64,000 nt of DNA from Bog-532 sp965277615 (GTDB lineage: Bacteria; Actinomycetota; Actinomycetes; Streptosporangiales; Streptosporangiaceae). Shown here in pieces: positions 15,723-24,370 of the stretch (position 1 is the stretch's first letter; the number at the start of each line of letters is the position of its first letter). The translations under genes were made by a program, and so were the position numbers. Where the stretch lies: contig CBDIDG010000006.1 of the NCBI GenBank assembly GCA_965277615.1, positions 2,728,001 through 2,792,000 of the forward strand, in the 5' to 3' direction. Under the pieces are notes generated by a model. The model was not told the origin of the DNA. It did no database searches and saw only the letters and a list, made by a program, of their open reading frames with translations.

Positions 15723-16610
15723 TCAGTGCCGGGTCCGGGCGGCCGCGGCGACGATCGCCCGTGCGGTCTGCATGTGAGCGGTGTCGATGTGCTGGCCCCC
15801 GTAGTCGACGGACCCCGCGCCGCCGGCCGCGGCCTTCTCAAAGGCCTCGATCATGCCCTGGTAGAACTCGACTTCCTCGGCCGATGGCGTGTAGACCTCG
15901 TGGACGGGTGCCACGTGGGAGGGGTGGATCAGCGTCTGGCCGTCATATCCCAGGTCGCGCTGGAGGTTGGCGAACGTCCGCAAACCGTCGAGGTCGTGGA
16001 TGTCCTGCCACATCCCGCAGACGACGTACTGGTGCCCAGCCGCCCGGGCGGCCAGCAGGATGCGGCTCCGGATATAGAGAGTCTCCAGACCCTCGATCGA
16101 CCACCGGAATTTCAGGGCCCGGCCGGTGTCCGCGTCCCGGGCCGTCGCCCCGATCAGGCACACCACGCGCGGCGCGGACGCGATCTCCTCACAGCGGGCC
16201 ATGCCCTGGGCAGTTTCCAGCGAGGCGACGAACTCGATTGTCCCGGCCGGGACGCCATTCTTGTGCTCGAAGTGCGTGGTCAGCGCGTCGTAGCGGACCA
16301 CGTCGTCGCGGCCATTCAGCTTGGGCAGCACCAGGCCGGTCAGCCCCGGCCGAATGGCCGCGTCCAGGTCGAAGCCGACGTTGGGCGAGTCGAGCCCGTT
16401 CGGGCGCACCCAGAGGTCGGCGCCCTCCTCATTGTTCGCGTATTCGCGGATCGAGGCGGTGACACTCTCCCGCGCACCGGCCTTGGCTGACTCGGCGACC
16501 GCGTCCTCAAGGTCGAGGATGATCGCGTCGGGCCGGGCCCGGAGCGCCTTAGGAACCCAGGTCGGCTGCTGCCCGGGGACGAAGAGCATCGATCGGTACG
16601 GTCCACTCAT
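15723..16610 (-). CDS. CitE/HpcH-family CoA lyase
   Basis: 295 residues. A TIM-barrel protein of the HpcH/HpaI-CitE superfamily, with the start motif MLFVPGQQP, the metal/CoA region DAIILDLEDAV, WVRPNG, LPKLNG and a catalytic-site Glu in VASLETAQGM. Such enzymes cleave citramalyl-CoA, malyl-CoA or similar 3-hydroxy-CoA esters, or hydrolyse them. The ATG at 16610 gives the standard N-terminus; the longer frame to 16691 runs through the operator. It heads the citE-maoC-synthetase operon, whose promoter region overlaps the 3' end of the ABC-transporter gene. Confidence 0.8.
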   Translation of the reverse strand: MSGPYRSMLFVPGQQPTWVPKALRARPDAIILDLEDAVAESAKAGARESVTASIREYANNEEGADLWVRPNGLDSPNVGFDLDAAIRPGLTGLVLPKLNGRDDVVRYDALTTHFEHKNGVPAGTIEFVASLETAQGMARCEEIASAPRVVCLIGATARDADTGRALKFRWSIEGLETLYIRSRILLAARAAGHQYVVCGMWQDIHDLDGLRTFANLQRDLGYDGQTLIHPSHVAPVHEVYTPSAEEVEFYQGMIEAFEKAAAGGAGSVDYGGQHIDTAHMQTARAIVAAAARTRH

Positions 16611-16668
16611 CGACTTCACTCCAGCATGAGTCAGTCTTGGCCGCCGGAAGCGGTCTGTGCGAACGTAT

Positions 16669-16691
16669 ATGACAGTAGAGTCAGGTGTCAA
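16669..16691. promoter_or_regulatory. TetR-type operator, copy 1 (citE operon)
   Basis: A 23-bp partial palindrome, ATGAC-N4-GAGTC-N4-GTCAA, 58 bp upstream of the citE start. It shares the core with 21748-21770, 50880-50902 and 50913-50935. It overlaps the last codon and stop of the transporter fusion gene. Confidence 0.65.
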
Positions 16692-19405
16692 CTAACGTGA
16701 TCTGCCGTGGCTGAGTCCGCTCCGGGCGGCTCCCAGCCCGCGCTGAGGTAGACGCGCTGCAGCCCCTCGCGGTCCTGGTATTCCGACGGCGGGCCGCTCG
16801 AGACGATCCGCCCGCTGTCCAGGACCGTGACGTGATCGGCGATCGTGACCGCCCGCTCGGCCAGCTGCTCGACGAGAAGCACCGCCAGGCCGCCGTCGGC
16901 GAGGGCGCGGATCCTCGCGAACAGGTCGTCGATGATGGCCGGGGCCAGCCCGGCCGATGGCTCGTCCAGCAACAGCACCCGCGGGCGGGCGGCGAGCGCC
17001 TGGGCGATGGCGAGCATCTGCTGCTGGCCACCGGACAGCGAGCCGGCCCGGTCCTTCAGTCGCGGCGCCAGCATCGGAAATTGCTCGACGAGCGCGCGGC
17101 AGACCTGCTGCCGCTCCGCATTCGATACGTGCAGGCTGTGGGTTCCGATGATGAGGTTCTGCCAGACGGTGCGCTGCGCGAAGATGCGCTTACCCTCCTG
17201 GACGAGCGCGATGCCCGCGCTGGCCCGGCGGTAAGACTTCCGGCGGGCCACCGATATCCCGCCGACGGTCAGCGTGCCTCCCCACAGCCGTACCTGCCCG
17301 GCGATGGTACCGAGCAACGTGGTCTTGCCGACTCCGTTGCGCCCGAGGACGACCTCGATGCGCCCCGGATACAGGGTCAGGTCGACGCCGTCGATGACGC
17401 GCAGGTCGCCGTAGCCCGAGATCGCACCGCGCAGCTCCAGCGCCGGGTCGTCCCCGGCCGAGCTGACCGTGCCTTCCCGCACCACGGCCGCCCGCTCCTG
17501 GTCCCCTTCCGCAGCGTGCGCGGATTCGCCGAGGTAGCTGTCGACGACGCGCGGATCCTGCCGGACCTCTTCCGGGGAACCCGTCGCGATCAGCTCGCCC
17601 AGATGCAGGACGTGGACCACGTCCGACACCCGGGAGACGAATCCGAAGTTGTGCTCGATGAGGACTACCGCCACCCCGTCCGCGGCGGCCAGCCGCACGA
17701 TGCGGCCCAGCCGCTCGACTTCACCACTGCTGAGGCCGGACGCGGGCTCGTCGAGCAGCAGCAGCCGCGGGTGCGCGCACAGCGCTCGCGCCACCTCGAC
17801 CAGCCGCCGGGTGCCGAGCGCCAGGCTGCTGGCGTCCTCGTCGGCAATCTGATCGAGACCGACGACGCCCAGGTACCGGTGAGCGCGTGCGAGCGTCGCC
17901 GCCCGGCTGCGGTAGTGGCTCCGCCAGCGGAACATCGAGGCGATGACGCCGCACGGCTCCGCGTGGAATCCCCCGGCCGCTACCGTGTCGAGGACCGATA
18001 CGCCGGCCGGGATGGCCGGGGTCTGGAAGGTGCGGCCGATGCCCTCTTGGGCCACACGGGCCGGTGACAGGCCGACGAGGTTGTCCTCCCCCAGAACGAC
18101 CGTGCCGGCGGTGGGGGCCGCGAACCCGCAGATGACGTTCAGCAGCGTGGTCTTGCCAGACCCGTTGGAGCCGATGAGCGCGGTGACGTGCCCGGGGTCG
18201 GCGGTCAGGGAGACGTCGTTGAGCGCCCGGACCCCGCCGTACGACTTGGACACGCCCGACACGTTCAGCTGGGCCGTGGCCCGCTCCCCCTTACCGTCGG
18301 CCCAGGCACTGAACTGATCATCGGCCGGTACGTCCGCAGGCTCGGCTGGCCGGGTGACCGGCGCGATCCGGCGGGCCACGGCGGATAGGCCGCTACGAGC
18401 CAGGCCGCCCACGCCGCCACGCAGCAGGACGGCGGCGAAGACCAGGAACAGCCCGTAGACCACCGGCGCGTAATCGGAGAAGCTGGTCGAGTTCTCCGGC
18501 CCCAGCTGCAGCAGGGTCGCGCCGACCAGGGCGCCGTAGACGCTCTCGATCCCGCCGAGGACACTGGCTGCGGTCACCCCGATCGCCTCGCTGAGACTGA
18601 AGGTGTCCGGGGTCAGGATCTGGGCGATGTAGCCCAGCAGGCATCCGGCCAGTCCCGCCGGCAGGGCGCCGAAGGCGTACGCGAGGGTCTTGAGCCGGAA
18701 GGTGGAGAACCCGAGCGACTGACTGAGCGTGGGCGAGTGGCGCAGCAGGCGGAAGATGACGCCGTACCGCGACGTCACGAAGTTGCGGAAGAGCAGGATC
18801 CAGGCGATCGCCACGACGGCGGTGACCCAGTAGAGCTGATTGGTGCTCAGCGCGCGGCCGAACAGTTCCGGCGTCGGGATACCGACCAGCCCGTTCAGGC
18901 CGCCGGTGTACTTCTGCGCGATGGCGACAAAGTCCGGCAGCGTCACCACGAGGAAGAACGACGCCATTGCCAGCGACCAGCCGCCGATCCGGAGGGCCGG
19001 CAAGGCAATGACCAGCCCGGCCACGAACGCCACGACGCCCCCGATGACCAGGAGCAGGAGGACGTCGTTGAGACCGTGGATGGCCAGGATCATCGTCACG
19101 TAGGCGCTGAGCGCCAGGATGAACACCTGGCCGAACTGGACCTCGCCGGCGTAGCCGAAGCTCAGGTTGACCCCGCTGACCACCAGGGTCAGGACCAGGA
19201 TCAGCTCGATCTCGTGCATCCAGTACGCGCTGCCGTTCAGCGGGTAGAGCAGGAGCAGCACGGCTCCGATGGCGGGAAGAAGCAATCGCAGCCGCTGTCC
19301 CCGCAGAAAGCTGGCCAGCACGGTCCGCCACGGCGGGACAGCTCCGGGCCCGCTGCCGGCGGCGGGTGCGGCCAGGGCCGGGGATTCGGGTGATTGGTCA
19401 GACAC
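16688..19405 (-). CDS. Branched-chain-type ABC transporter LivM-LivG-LivF fusion
   Basis: 905 residues combining three usual subunits. Residues about 35-340 are a LivM-type permease with multiple membrane segments. About 375-630 is a LivG-type ATPase (Walker A IGSNGSGKTT near 411; Walker B LLLLDEPASGLS). About 655-900 is a LivF-type ATPase (Walker A LGRNGVGKTT near 688; signature SLSGGQQQM; Walker B LLLDEPSAGL). The GTG at 19405 overlaps the LivH stop by 8 bp; a longer upstream frame is unlikely. Two-part permease-ATPase fusions occur in this family; all three in one chain is less common. With LivH and the lipoprotein it would import a carboxylate, amide or aromatic substrate of the catabolic cluster. 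Confidence 0.88.
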   Translation of the reverse strand: MSDQSPESPALAAPAAGSGPGAVPPWRTVLASFLRGQRLRLLLPAIGAVLLLLYPLNGSAYWMHEIELILVLTLVVSGVNLSFGYAGEVQFGQVFILALSAYVTMILAIHGLNDVLLLLVIGGVVAFVAGLVIALPALRIGGWSLAMASFFLVVTLPDFVAIAQKYTGGLNGLVGIPTPELFGRALSTNQLYWVTAVVAIAWILLFRNFVTSRYGVIFRLLRHSPTLSQSLGFSTFRLKTLAYAFGALPAGLAGCLLGYIAQILTPDTFSLSEAIGVTAASVLGGIESVYGALVGATLLQLGPENSTSFSDYAPVVYGLFLVFAAVLLRGGVGGLARSGLSAVARRIAPVTRPAEPADVPADDQFSAWADGKGERATAQLNVSGVSKSYGGVRALNDVSLTADPGHVTALIGSNGSGKTTLLNVICGFAAPTAGTVVLGEDNLVGLSPARVAQEGIGRTFQTPAIPAGVSVLDTVAAGGFHAEPCGVIASMFRWRSHYRSRAATLARAHRYLGVVGLDQIADEDASSLALGTRRLVEVARALCAHPRLLLLDEPASGLSSGEVERLGRIVRLAAADGVAVVLIEHNFGFVSRVSDVVHVLHLGELIATGSPEEVRQDPRVVDSYLGESAHAAEGDQERAAVVREGTVSSAGDDPALELRGAISGYGDLRVIDGVDLTLYPGRIEVVLGRNGVGKTTLLGTIAGQVRLWGGTLTVGGISVARRKSYRRASAGIALVQEGKRIFAQRTVWQNLIIGTHSLHVSNAERQQVCRALVEQFPMLAPRLKDRAGSLSGGQQQMLAIAQALAARPRVLLLDEPSAGLAPAIIDDLFARIRALADGGLAVLLVEQLAERAVTIADHVTVLDSGRIVSSGPPSEYQDREGLQRVYLSAGWEPPGADSATADHVS

Positions 19406-20273
19406 TTCGCACCTCGGCAGCACCGCCCAGGCCCCGGGGCCGGACGGCGAGTGTGATGATGAGCAGGGCCAGGACGCCGATGTCACCCCAGTTGCCACCG
19501 AGGTAGCGGGTTGAGAACGAGGAGGCAAGGCCGACGAGGAGGCCGCTCACCAGGCCGCCGAGGAAGCTGTTCTGGCCGCCGAGCGCGAGCGCCACGAACC
19601 CGCCCAGCGCGAGGCTGGCGCCGAGGGTGGGGATCGCGTAGGTGATCGGGCCGGTGACCTCACCGGCGACAGCTCCGAACGCTCCCGCGAGCGCGAAGGC
19701 GCCGAGCGACATCAAGTCCACGTTGATACCGCGCAGCGTGGCCGCCCGGCGGTCTTCCGCGGCGGCCAGGCAGGCCTGGCCGCGGCGGGTTTTGGTGAAC
19801 CAGAAGTGAAAGACCGCTGGGGCGATGATCGCCAGGGCCACCAGGGTGATCTGCGCGGAGGAGATGTCCAGGCCCGCGATGGTCAGCGCCTTGGTGCTGC
19901 CGGGGAAGGGTACCGAAAGCGGCTGGTATCCCCATTTGATGCCGTACAGGCCGGTGTAGACGGTGGACATCCCGACCAGGGTGACGATCGTGGCCGAGGC
20001 GAAGGTGCCCCGGCCCCAGAAGAGCGGCCGTACCGCCAGCAGCTCGCACAACAGGCCGCCGATCACCCCCACGATGGCCGACAGCACCAGCCCGACGACG
20101 AACGGCCATTTCAGGACCACTGCCCATTCGTAGGCGAGGAAGCTGCCGCCCACGACGATCGCGCCCTGGGCGAAGTTGAATATTCCGGTCGGCACTGACG
20201 TCAGCGTGAAACCCGTGGCCACGAGCGCGTAGACGGCGCCCAGAACGATCCCGCCCCAGATAGTTGCACTCAT
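19398..20273 (-). CDS. LivH-type ABC permease
   Basis: 291 residues with about eight hydrophobic segments and the LivH-like start GGIVLGAVYALVATGFTL, followed by GIFNFAQGAIVVGG, a hallmark of HAAT-family permeases. The EAA-like loop AAEDRRAATLRGIN faces the ATPases. It forms the heteromeric membrane channel with the LivM half of the fusion protein encoded immediately downstream. It lies 78 bp downstream of the binding-protein gene, across a strong hairpin. Confidence 0.88.
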   Translation of the reverse strand: MSATIWGGIVLGAVYALVATGFTLTSVPTGIFNFAQGAIVVGGSFLAYEWAVVLKWPFVVGLVLSAIVGVIGGLLCELLAVRPLFWGRGTFASATIVTLVGMSTVYTGLYGIKWGYQPLSVPFPGSTKALTIAGLDISSAQITLVALAIIAPAVFHFWFTKTRRGQACLAAAEDRRAATLRGINVDLMSLGAFALAGAFGAVAGEVTGPITYAIPTLGASLALGGFVALALGGQNSFLGGLVSGLLVGLASSFSTRYLGGNWGDIGVLALLIITLAVRPRGLGGAAEVRSV

Positions 20274-20302
20274 TACCTGTCCTCTTCGCCAGGATCAGTA
20301 CG

Positions 20303-20335
20303 CCAGCCCGGCCGGCTGGTGGCCGGCCGGGCTGG
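20303..20335 (-). terminator. Intercistronic hairpin between binding protein and permease
   Basis: A perfect 14-bp inverted repeat (CCAGCCCGGCCGGC and its complement) with a 5-nt loop, placed 16 bp after the stop of the substrate-binding-protein gene. There is no U-tract on the minus strand. Hairpins in this position usually protect the binding-protein mRNA or partly terminate transcription so that binding protein exceeds permease. Confidence 0.6.
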
Positions 20336-20351
20336 CAGCGTCATAGCGATG

Positions 20352-21581
20352 TCACGATCCTTCTTGCACCTGGCCGTCCTTGATCGGGCCGGCCGGCTTG
20401 ATCACGAAGTCCGAGGTCGACTGGCCCAGGTTCTCGTGGTTGGTGGTCGAGTAGCGGTGGTGGCGCGTCTCGATGTACAGGGAATCGTTCTGGCCGGCGC
20501 TGTCCAGGTTCTCGATAGCCGAGATCAGCGACTTGTAGTCGGTGCTCTTGGCCTGCTTGACCGCGTTGCCCAGCAGGATCACCGGGTCCCAGCCGTCACC
20601 GACCAGGTTGGCCGGGAAGGGCCCGAGGGTCCCGGCCGGCGCGAGCGTCTTGAAGGTGTTCAACCCGGGCGTGGTGATCGACGACACCGCGCACGGGCAG
20701 AGCGTCTGGTAGGAGTTCTTCACGTCGGCCGGCGGGGCGAGGGTCGTCAGGTCGAGCGCCGAGCCCGCGATGTCGAACAGCACCGGGACGTTCCAGTTCA
20801 GGGCCGCGCGCGCCTTCAGAACGTAGCCCGCTGAGGCGCCGAGGGCTTCGGCGAAGACCACGTCCGCGCCGGAGCTCTTCAGCTGTGACATCTCCGAGGT
20901 CACGTCGACCGCGGTCGCGCTGAAGGTCGTCTTCTCGTACGGGATGCCGACCCGGGTCAGGTTGGTGAGGATCGGGGCGGTCTCGGACTGGGTGAAGTCG
21001 ACCTCTTCCTCAAGGACGCCCGCCTTCTTGTAGCCCTGCTGCTTCATCCAGTTCGCGGCCTCCTGCTCGGGGATGGAGGCAGAACCCGCGTTGGAGAAGA
21101 CGTTCGGGCAGGCCGACGCCTTGACACAGGCACCGCTGCCGTCGTCGAGACCGATCCCGATCACGTGGTACTTGGCCAGTACCGGGATCAGCGCAGTGAC
21201 CTCACCACCCTCAGACCCGGGATAGACCATCGTGTACTTGTTGGGGTTGGTCGTCATCTGCTTAATCAGGTCAGTGACAGCCGTCGCCGGATCGCCATTG
21301 TCACTGACCACGGTGACCGTGACCTTGCGGCCGGCCATACCGCCGTGATCGTTGTAGTACTTGGCCGCGGCCTGAATGCCGGCCAGCTGCTGGCTGCCGA
21401 AGGCTTTGGTCGGGCCGGTCGTATCCACAATGGCCAGGATGTTCACCGGGGACGAGCTTGTCGCCGCCGCACCCCCCGACGAGCTGCTACTACTTCCTCC
21501 GCCGGAGCTGCCGCACGCCGAAATCAACACCGTGGCACACGCGGCTATCCCGGCGAAGGCCGTGATCTTTCGATAGCCCAC
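20352..21581 (-). CDS. ABC transporter substrate-binding lipoprotein (Leu/Ile/Val-type)
   Basis: 409 residues. It has a lipoprotein signal peptide with lipobox LISAC (Cys23), followed by a Ser/Gly linker and a periplasmic-binding-protein type I fold of the HAAT family (VNILAIVDTTGPTKAFGSQQLAGI, then VTVVSDNGDPATA). It is anchored outside the cell and delivers substrate to the LivH/LivMGF complex. Divergently oriented to the TetR gene. The GGATCC palindrome at 21600-21613 lies 19 bp upstream of the start codon, next to the GGGAGGG ribosome site, so GntR control is likely. Confidence 0.88.
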   Translation of the reverse strand: MGYRKITAFAGIAACATVLISACGSSGGGSSSSSSGGAAATSSSPVNILAIVDTTGPTKAFGSQQLAGIQAAAKYYNDHGGMAGRKVTVTVVSDNGDPATAVTDLIKQMTTNPNKYTMVYPGSEGGEVTALIPVLAKYHVIGIGLDDGSGACVKASACPNVFSNAGSASIPEQEAANWMKQQGYKKAGVLEEEVDFTQSETAPILTNLTRVGIPYEKTTFSATAVDVTSEMSQLKSSGADVVFAEALGASAGYVLKARAALNWNVPVLFDIAGSALDLTTLAPPADVKNSYQTLCPCAVSSITTPGLNTFKTLAPAGTLGPFPANLVGDGWDPVILLGNAVKQAKSTDYKSLISAIENLDSAGQNDSLYIETRHHRYSTTNHENLGQSTSDFVIKPAGPIKDGQVQEGS

Positions 21582-21599
21582 GATCCCTCCCAGCAGTCT

Positions 21600-21613
21600 G
21601 GATCCGTGGATCC
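21600..21613. promoter_or_regulatory. GntR-type operator, copy 1 (transporter operon)
   Basis: GGATCC-GT-GGATCC, one of five near-identical 14-bp palindromes in the island. It lies directly upstream of the binding-protein gene. Assignment to the GntR protein encoded at 23627-24370 is inferred from its repeated placement and palindromic form. Confidence 0.65.
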
Positions 21614-21747
21614 TTAATGGTTAATTAGTGTGAGAACTTGAAGATGTTTGGTTTTAGCTGGGACTTTGATCGCCCGGCGCGCTAGCTGTTTCCGGCATTT
21701 GACAATCGCGACACATTAGTGTTTCGCCCGGCTTTCGGCTTAAGTTA

Positions 21748-21770
21748 GCGACAACCGACTCACCTGTCAA
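21748..21770. promoter_or_regulatory. TetR-type operator, copy 2 (tetR promoter)
   Basis: GCGAC-N4-GACTC-N4-GTCAA, about 100 bp upstream of the tetR start. The right half matches the other three copies exactly; the left half differs at two bases. Placement suggests autoregulation. Confidence 0.6.
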
Positions 21771-21869
21771 GAGTGCTAGATTCCGGTATTCTTGGTCACA
21801 GCACGGTGCGGCGGGCCCGCCCGTGCTGCGGTGAGGCGGGGATAACTCGTAACGAAGAGATGAGGCGGG

Positions 21870-22532
21870 ATGCCAGCGTCCGAAACGTCCGCACCGACTC
21901 CCGTCGGCGACGGCTTGGCGCGCACGCCCACCAGCCGGCGGGGCCAGGCCAAGCGAGCGAAACTGCTCGCAGCGGCCGAAGAGTGCTTCGGCCGGCTCGG
22001 GTACAACAACGCTTCGGTGGCCGAGATCGTCCGCGTCGCCGGAGTCTCGCAGGGTGGCTTCTACGTTTATTTCGAGGGCAAGGAAGCCATCTTCCGCGAG
22101 CTCGTGATGGACATCAGCCGGCAAATCCGGGCCGCCAGCCATGTGGCGATCGAAGGAGCGGCCACCCAGCAGGAGGCTGAGCTGGCCGGGACCAAGGCCT
22201 TCCTGCAGTGGCTGGCTGACCATCCGCACATGCATCGCGTGCTCCATCTGATCGACGAGGTCGATATCCAGCTCTCGGAGGAGTTCTTCTCTTCGGTAAG
22301 CCGCCCCTATGCCGAGCGGTTGCGAGCTGGGATGGAGTCGGGTGAAGTGGGCCCGGTTGATCCTGAGCTGCTGGCGTTTGCGCTGATGGGTGTCAACAAC
22401 TTCGTCAGCATGCGCTGGGTGCTGTGGACCGGCAAGCCGTTCCCGGCCGAGCTGATCGAGGATCTGAACACGATCATCTTGCGCATGCTGGGTCCGGGCA
22501 GCGGGGAGGCCGCGGTCACAGCACCGGAATGA
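21870..22532 (+). CDS. TetR-family transcriptional regulator
   Basis: 220 residues. The DNA-binding domain (about 28-75) contains RGQAKRAKLLAAAEECFGRL and the helix-turn-helix VAEIVRVAGVSQGGFYVYFE. The C-terminal ligand domain is helical. The family usually represses and is released by an acyl-CoA or small ligand; here a pathway CoA ester is a plausible effector. The gene is convergent with the LLM oxidoreductase gene and overlaps its 3' end by 17 bp. Candidate operators are at 21748, 16669, 50880 and 50913. Confidence 0.88.
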   Translation: MPASETSAPTPVGDGLARTPTSRRGQAKRAKLLAAAEECFGRLGYNNASVAEIVRVAGVSQGGFYVYFEGKEAIFRELVMDISRQIRAASHVAIEGAATQQEAELAGTKAFLQWLADHPHMHRVLHLIDEVDIQLSEEFFSSVSRPYAERLRAGMESGEVGPVDPELLAFALMGVNNFVSMRWVLWTGKPFPAELIEDLNTIILRMLGPGSGEAAVTAPE

Positions 22533-23535
22533 CCTCCTCGGCGAAGCGGCGCATGGACGCCTCGACCTGACCGTGCGGCTGATGGCCGACGTTGAACCAC
22601 GCCAGGACGTTAGGCATGCCCGTCTGCCCGGCGTAGTCGGCCAGGTCTCCCGCCACCTTTTCCGGGGAGCCCAGGGACACCGAGCTGTGGTCGACGTACC
22701 ACTCAAACGGACGCGGCTCGACCGGGAAGCCGAACATCAGCCGGTTCGCCTTTTCCTGGAAGTACCACATCAGCGAGTCCCGGTACTCAGCTTCCGCGCG
22801 TTCGGTGGTGGTCGAGACGTGAATTTGGCGCAGCTGCCAGAAACGTCCCAGCGCTTCCTCGACGGCGTCTTCGCCGTACCCGGCGGCGAGCGCCGTCTTC
22901 TCGAACAGCTCCCGCTTCGCCTTCGCGTCGACCCAGTCCACGCCCTGGCCCAGGACAACCGGGTACAGGTGCTGAGCCGCCCAGATCACCGACGCGTCAC
23001 TCTTGCTCACCATCACGTAGATCGGCAGTTCCGGCCGCTGCATCGGCCGCGGGATCAGTTCCGCGTCCGCCATTGTGAAGTACTCGGTGGCGTATTCCGT
23101 GCGGCCGCTGCTCCAGATGTCCTTGACGGCATCGAACGTCTTCTGCCACCGGTCTTCGCGCTCGTCGAACGGGACCCCGTAAGTCGAGAACTCCAGCGGG
23201 TCGTAGCCCTTGCCCACGCCCCAGTCGAGCCGGCCCCGGGACAGGACGTCCACGTACGCGAGGTCCTCGGCCAGGTGCAGCGGATGATGCAGCGGCAGCC
23301 GGGTCACCGCGGTGCCGATCCGGATCCGTGACGTCGACGCCGCGATCGCGGCCGCCGGTATCAGGCAGTTACCGCCGAGTCCCCAGCGCTGGCCGTTGTG
23401 CTCGGCGAGCCACGCTTCGTGGAACCCGAGCTGCTCAGCGGTCTTCACCTGAGCCAGCTGCTGCTCGATCACGTCGTTCTGGTTGGTCCACGGGGGCACT
23501 GAGAAGAGATGGAAGGTTCCGAACTTCATCGGCAT
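22516..23535 (-). CDS. LLM-class flavin-dependent oxidoreductase
   Basis: About 339 residues, bacterial-luciferase-like TIM barrel. Visible motifs are MKFGTFHLFSVPPW, FHEAWLAEHN and RIRIGTAVTRLPLHHPLHLAEDLA, then GRLDWGVGKGYDPLEF. Such enzymes are FMNH2- or F420-dependent monooxygenases or dehydrogenases. The ATG at 23535 (or 23529) gives the standard N-terminus; the longer frame to 23724 crosses the GGATCC operator. The flavin reductase encoded at 45690 could supply FMNH2. Substrate is unknown. Confidence 0.85.
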   Translation of the reverse strand: MPMKFGTFHLFSVPPWTNQNDVIEQQLAQVKTAEQLGFHEAWLAEHNGQRWGLGGNCLIPAAAIAASTSRIRIGTAVTRLPLHHPLHLAEDLAYVDVLSRGRLDWGVGKGYDPLEFSTYGVPFDEREDRWQKTFDAVKDIWSSGRTEYATEYFTMADAELIPRPMQRPELPIYVMVSKSDASVIWAAQHLYPVVLGQGVDWVDAKAKRELFEKTALAAGYGEDAVEEALGRFWQLRQIHVSTTTERAEAEYRDSLMWYFQEKANRLMFGFPVEPRPFEWYVDHSSVSLGSPEKVAGDLADYAGQTGMPNVLAWFNVGHQPHGQVEASMRRFAEEVIPVL

Positions 23536-23570
23536 TGCACCCTTGGCGGCATCTGTCGGCGAAATAGTTT

Positions 23571-23584
23571 GGATCCATGGATCC
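23571..23584. promoter_or_regulatory. GntR-type operator, copy 2 (LLM gene)
   Basis: GGATCC-AT-GGATCC, with flanking T/T, 36 bp upstream of the LLM oxidoreductase start. Same motif as 21600, 27117, 41005 and 41097. Confidence 0.65.
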
Positions 23585-23626
23585 TGACAGTTGGCGCGGG
23601 CGACTGTCAAGGTGGTCAAGCTGCGA

Positions 23627-24370
23627 TTAAGCGGGGGTTTCGGTACCCCAGAAACCTGACTCGGCCATCTTGCGCACGGTGCGCTCGCCACTGGAGCGCA
23701 GGTGCGCGACCACCGCCGCCTCAACTGCGGCCGGGTCGTGGGCCCGCAGCCCAGCCAGGATGGCTTCGTGCTCGGCTCGGGCCTGATCGAGGTCCTCGGC
23801 CGCGAACCGGCCCCGGGGGATCGTGTTCGACAGTGACTTCAGCACGGCCAGCGTGCGGCGGCTGGCCCCGCTCTTGTTCAGCACGGCGTGGAAGGCCCAG
23901 TTGGCCTGGACCCGTTCCTCGGCGGTCGGGCTGTTCAGAGCGCGCTCGTTCAGCCGCTCCAGGTTTTCGACCATCTCATCGGTCGCCTGCTCGGCCCCAG
24001 CGGCGGCAGCGTGCCCCGAGACCATGCCGAACAGAACGAAGTGGTCGAGGATGTCGCGCTGGGTCAGCGGGGCGACGAACGTGCCGCGGTTCCCGAGCTG
24101 GTACAGCAGGCCTTCGCCTTCAAGCTTGATGAAAGCCTGCCGGACGGGCAGGCGGCTGATGCCGAGTTGCGCGGCGGTCGCTTCCTGCTGGAGCTTGGAG
24201 CCCGGCGGGATGCGCCCGGAGAAGATGGACTCGCGGATTGTCCTCGCGACATCGTCCACGAGTGTGGATCGCGACCCCGCGAGCATGGTCGGGTTCCCGA
24301 GGTCCGGCCCCCGGCCGGAACTGTTCGGTCCGCGGGCCGACTCAGCAGCCAGCAACGGCTCTCGGCTCAT
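23627..24370 (-). CDS. GntR-family (FadR/FCD) transcriptional regulator
   Basis: 247 residues. N-terminal winged helix (about 35-100) with LVDDVARTIRESIFSGRIPP and TAAQLGISRLPVRQAFIKLE, followed by a helical FCD ligand domain (about 105-235) with conserved His/Asp positions for metal and ligand. FCD regulators commonly respond to organic acids or CoA esters and bind short palindromes. The gene is the last of an operon with an AMP ligase and two hydratases, each overlapping by 4 bp. The repeated GGATCC-N2-GGATCC palindrome is its likely operator, including one at this operon's own promoter. Confidence 0.88.
   Translation of the reverse strand: MSREPLLAAESARGPNSSGRGPDLGNPTMLAGSRSTLVDDVARTIRESIFSGRIPPGSKLQQEATAAQLGISRLPVRQAFIKLEGEGLLYQLGNRGTFVAPLTQRDILDHFVLFGMVSGHAAAAGAEQATDEMVENLERLNERALNSPTAEERVQANWAFHAVLNKSGASRRTLAVLKSLSNTIPRGRFAAEDLDQARAEHEAILAGLRAHDPAAVEAAVVAHLRSSGERTVRKMAESGFWGTETPA

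Noticed and set aside
23529..23724. N-terminal extension of the LLM oxidoreductase to 23724
   Set aside because: It would translate through the GGATCC operator and add residues not seen in the family; MKFGTF is the standard start.
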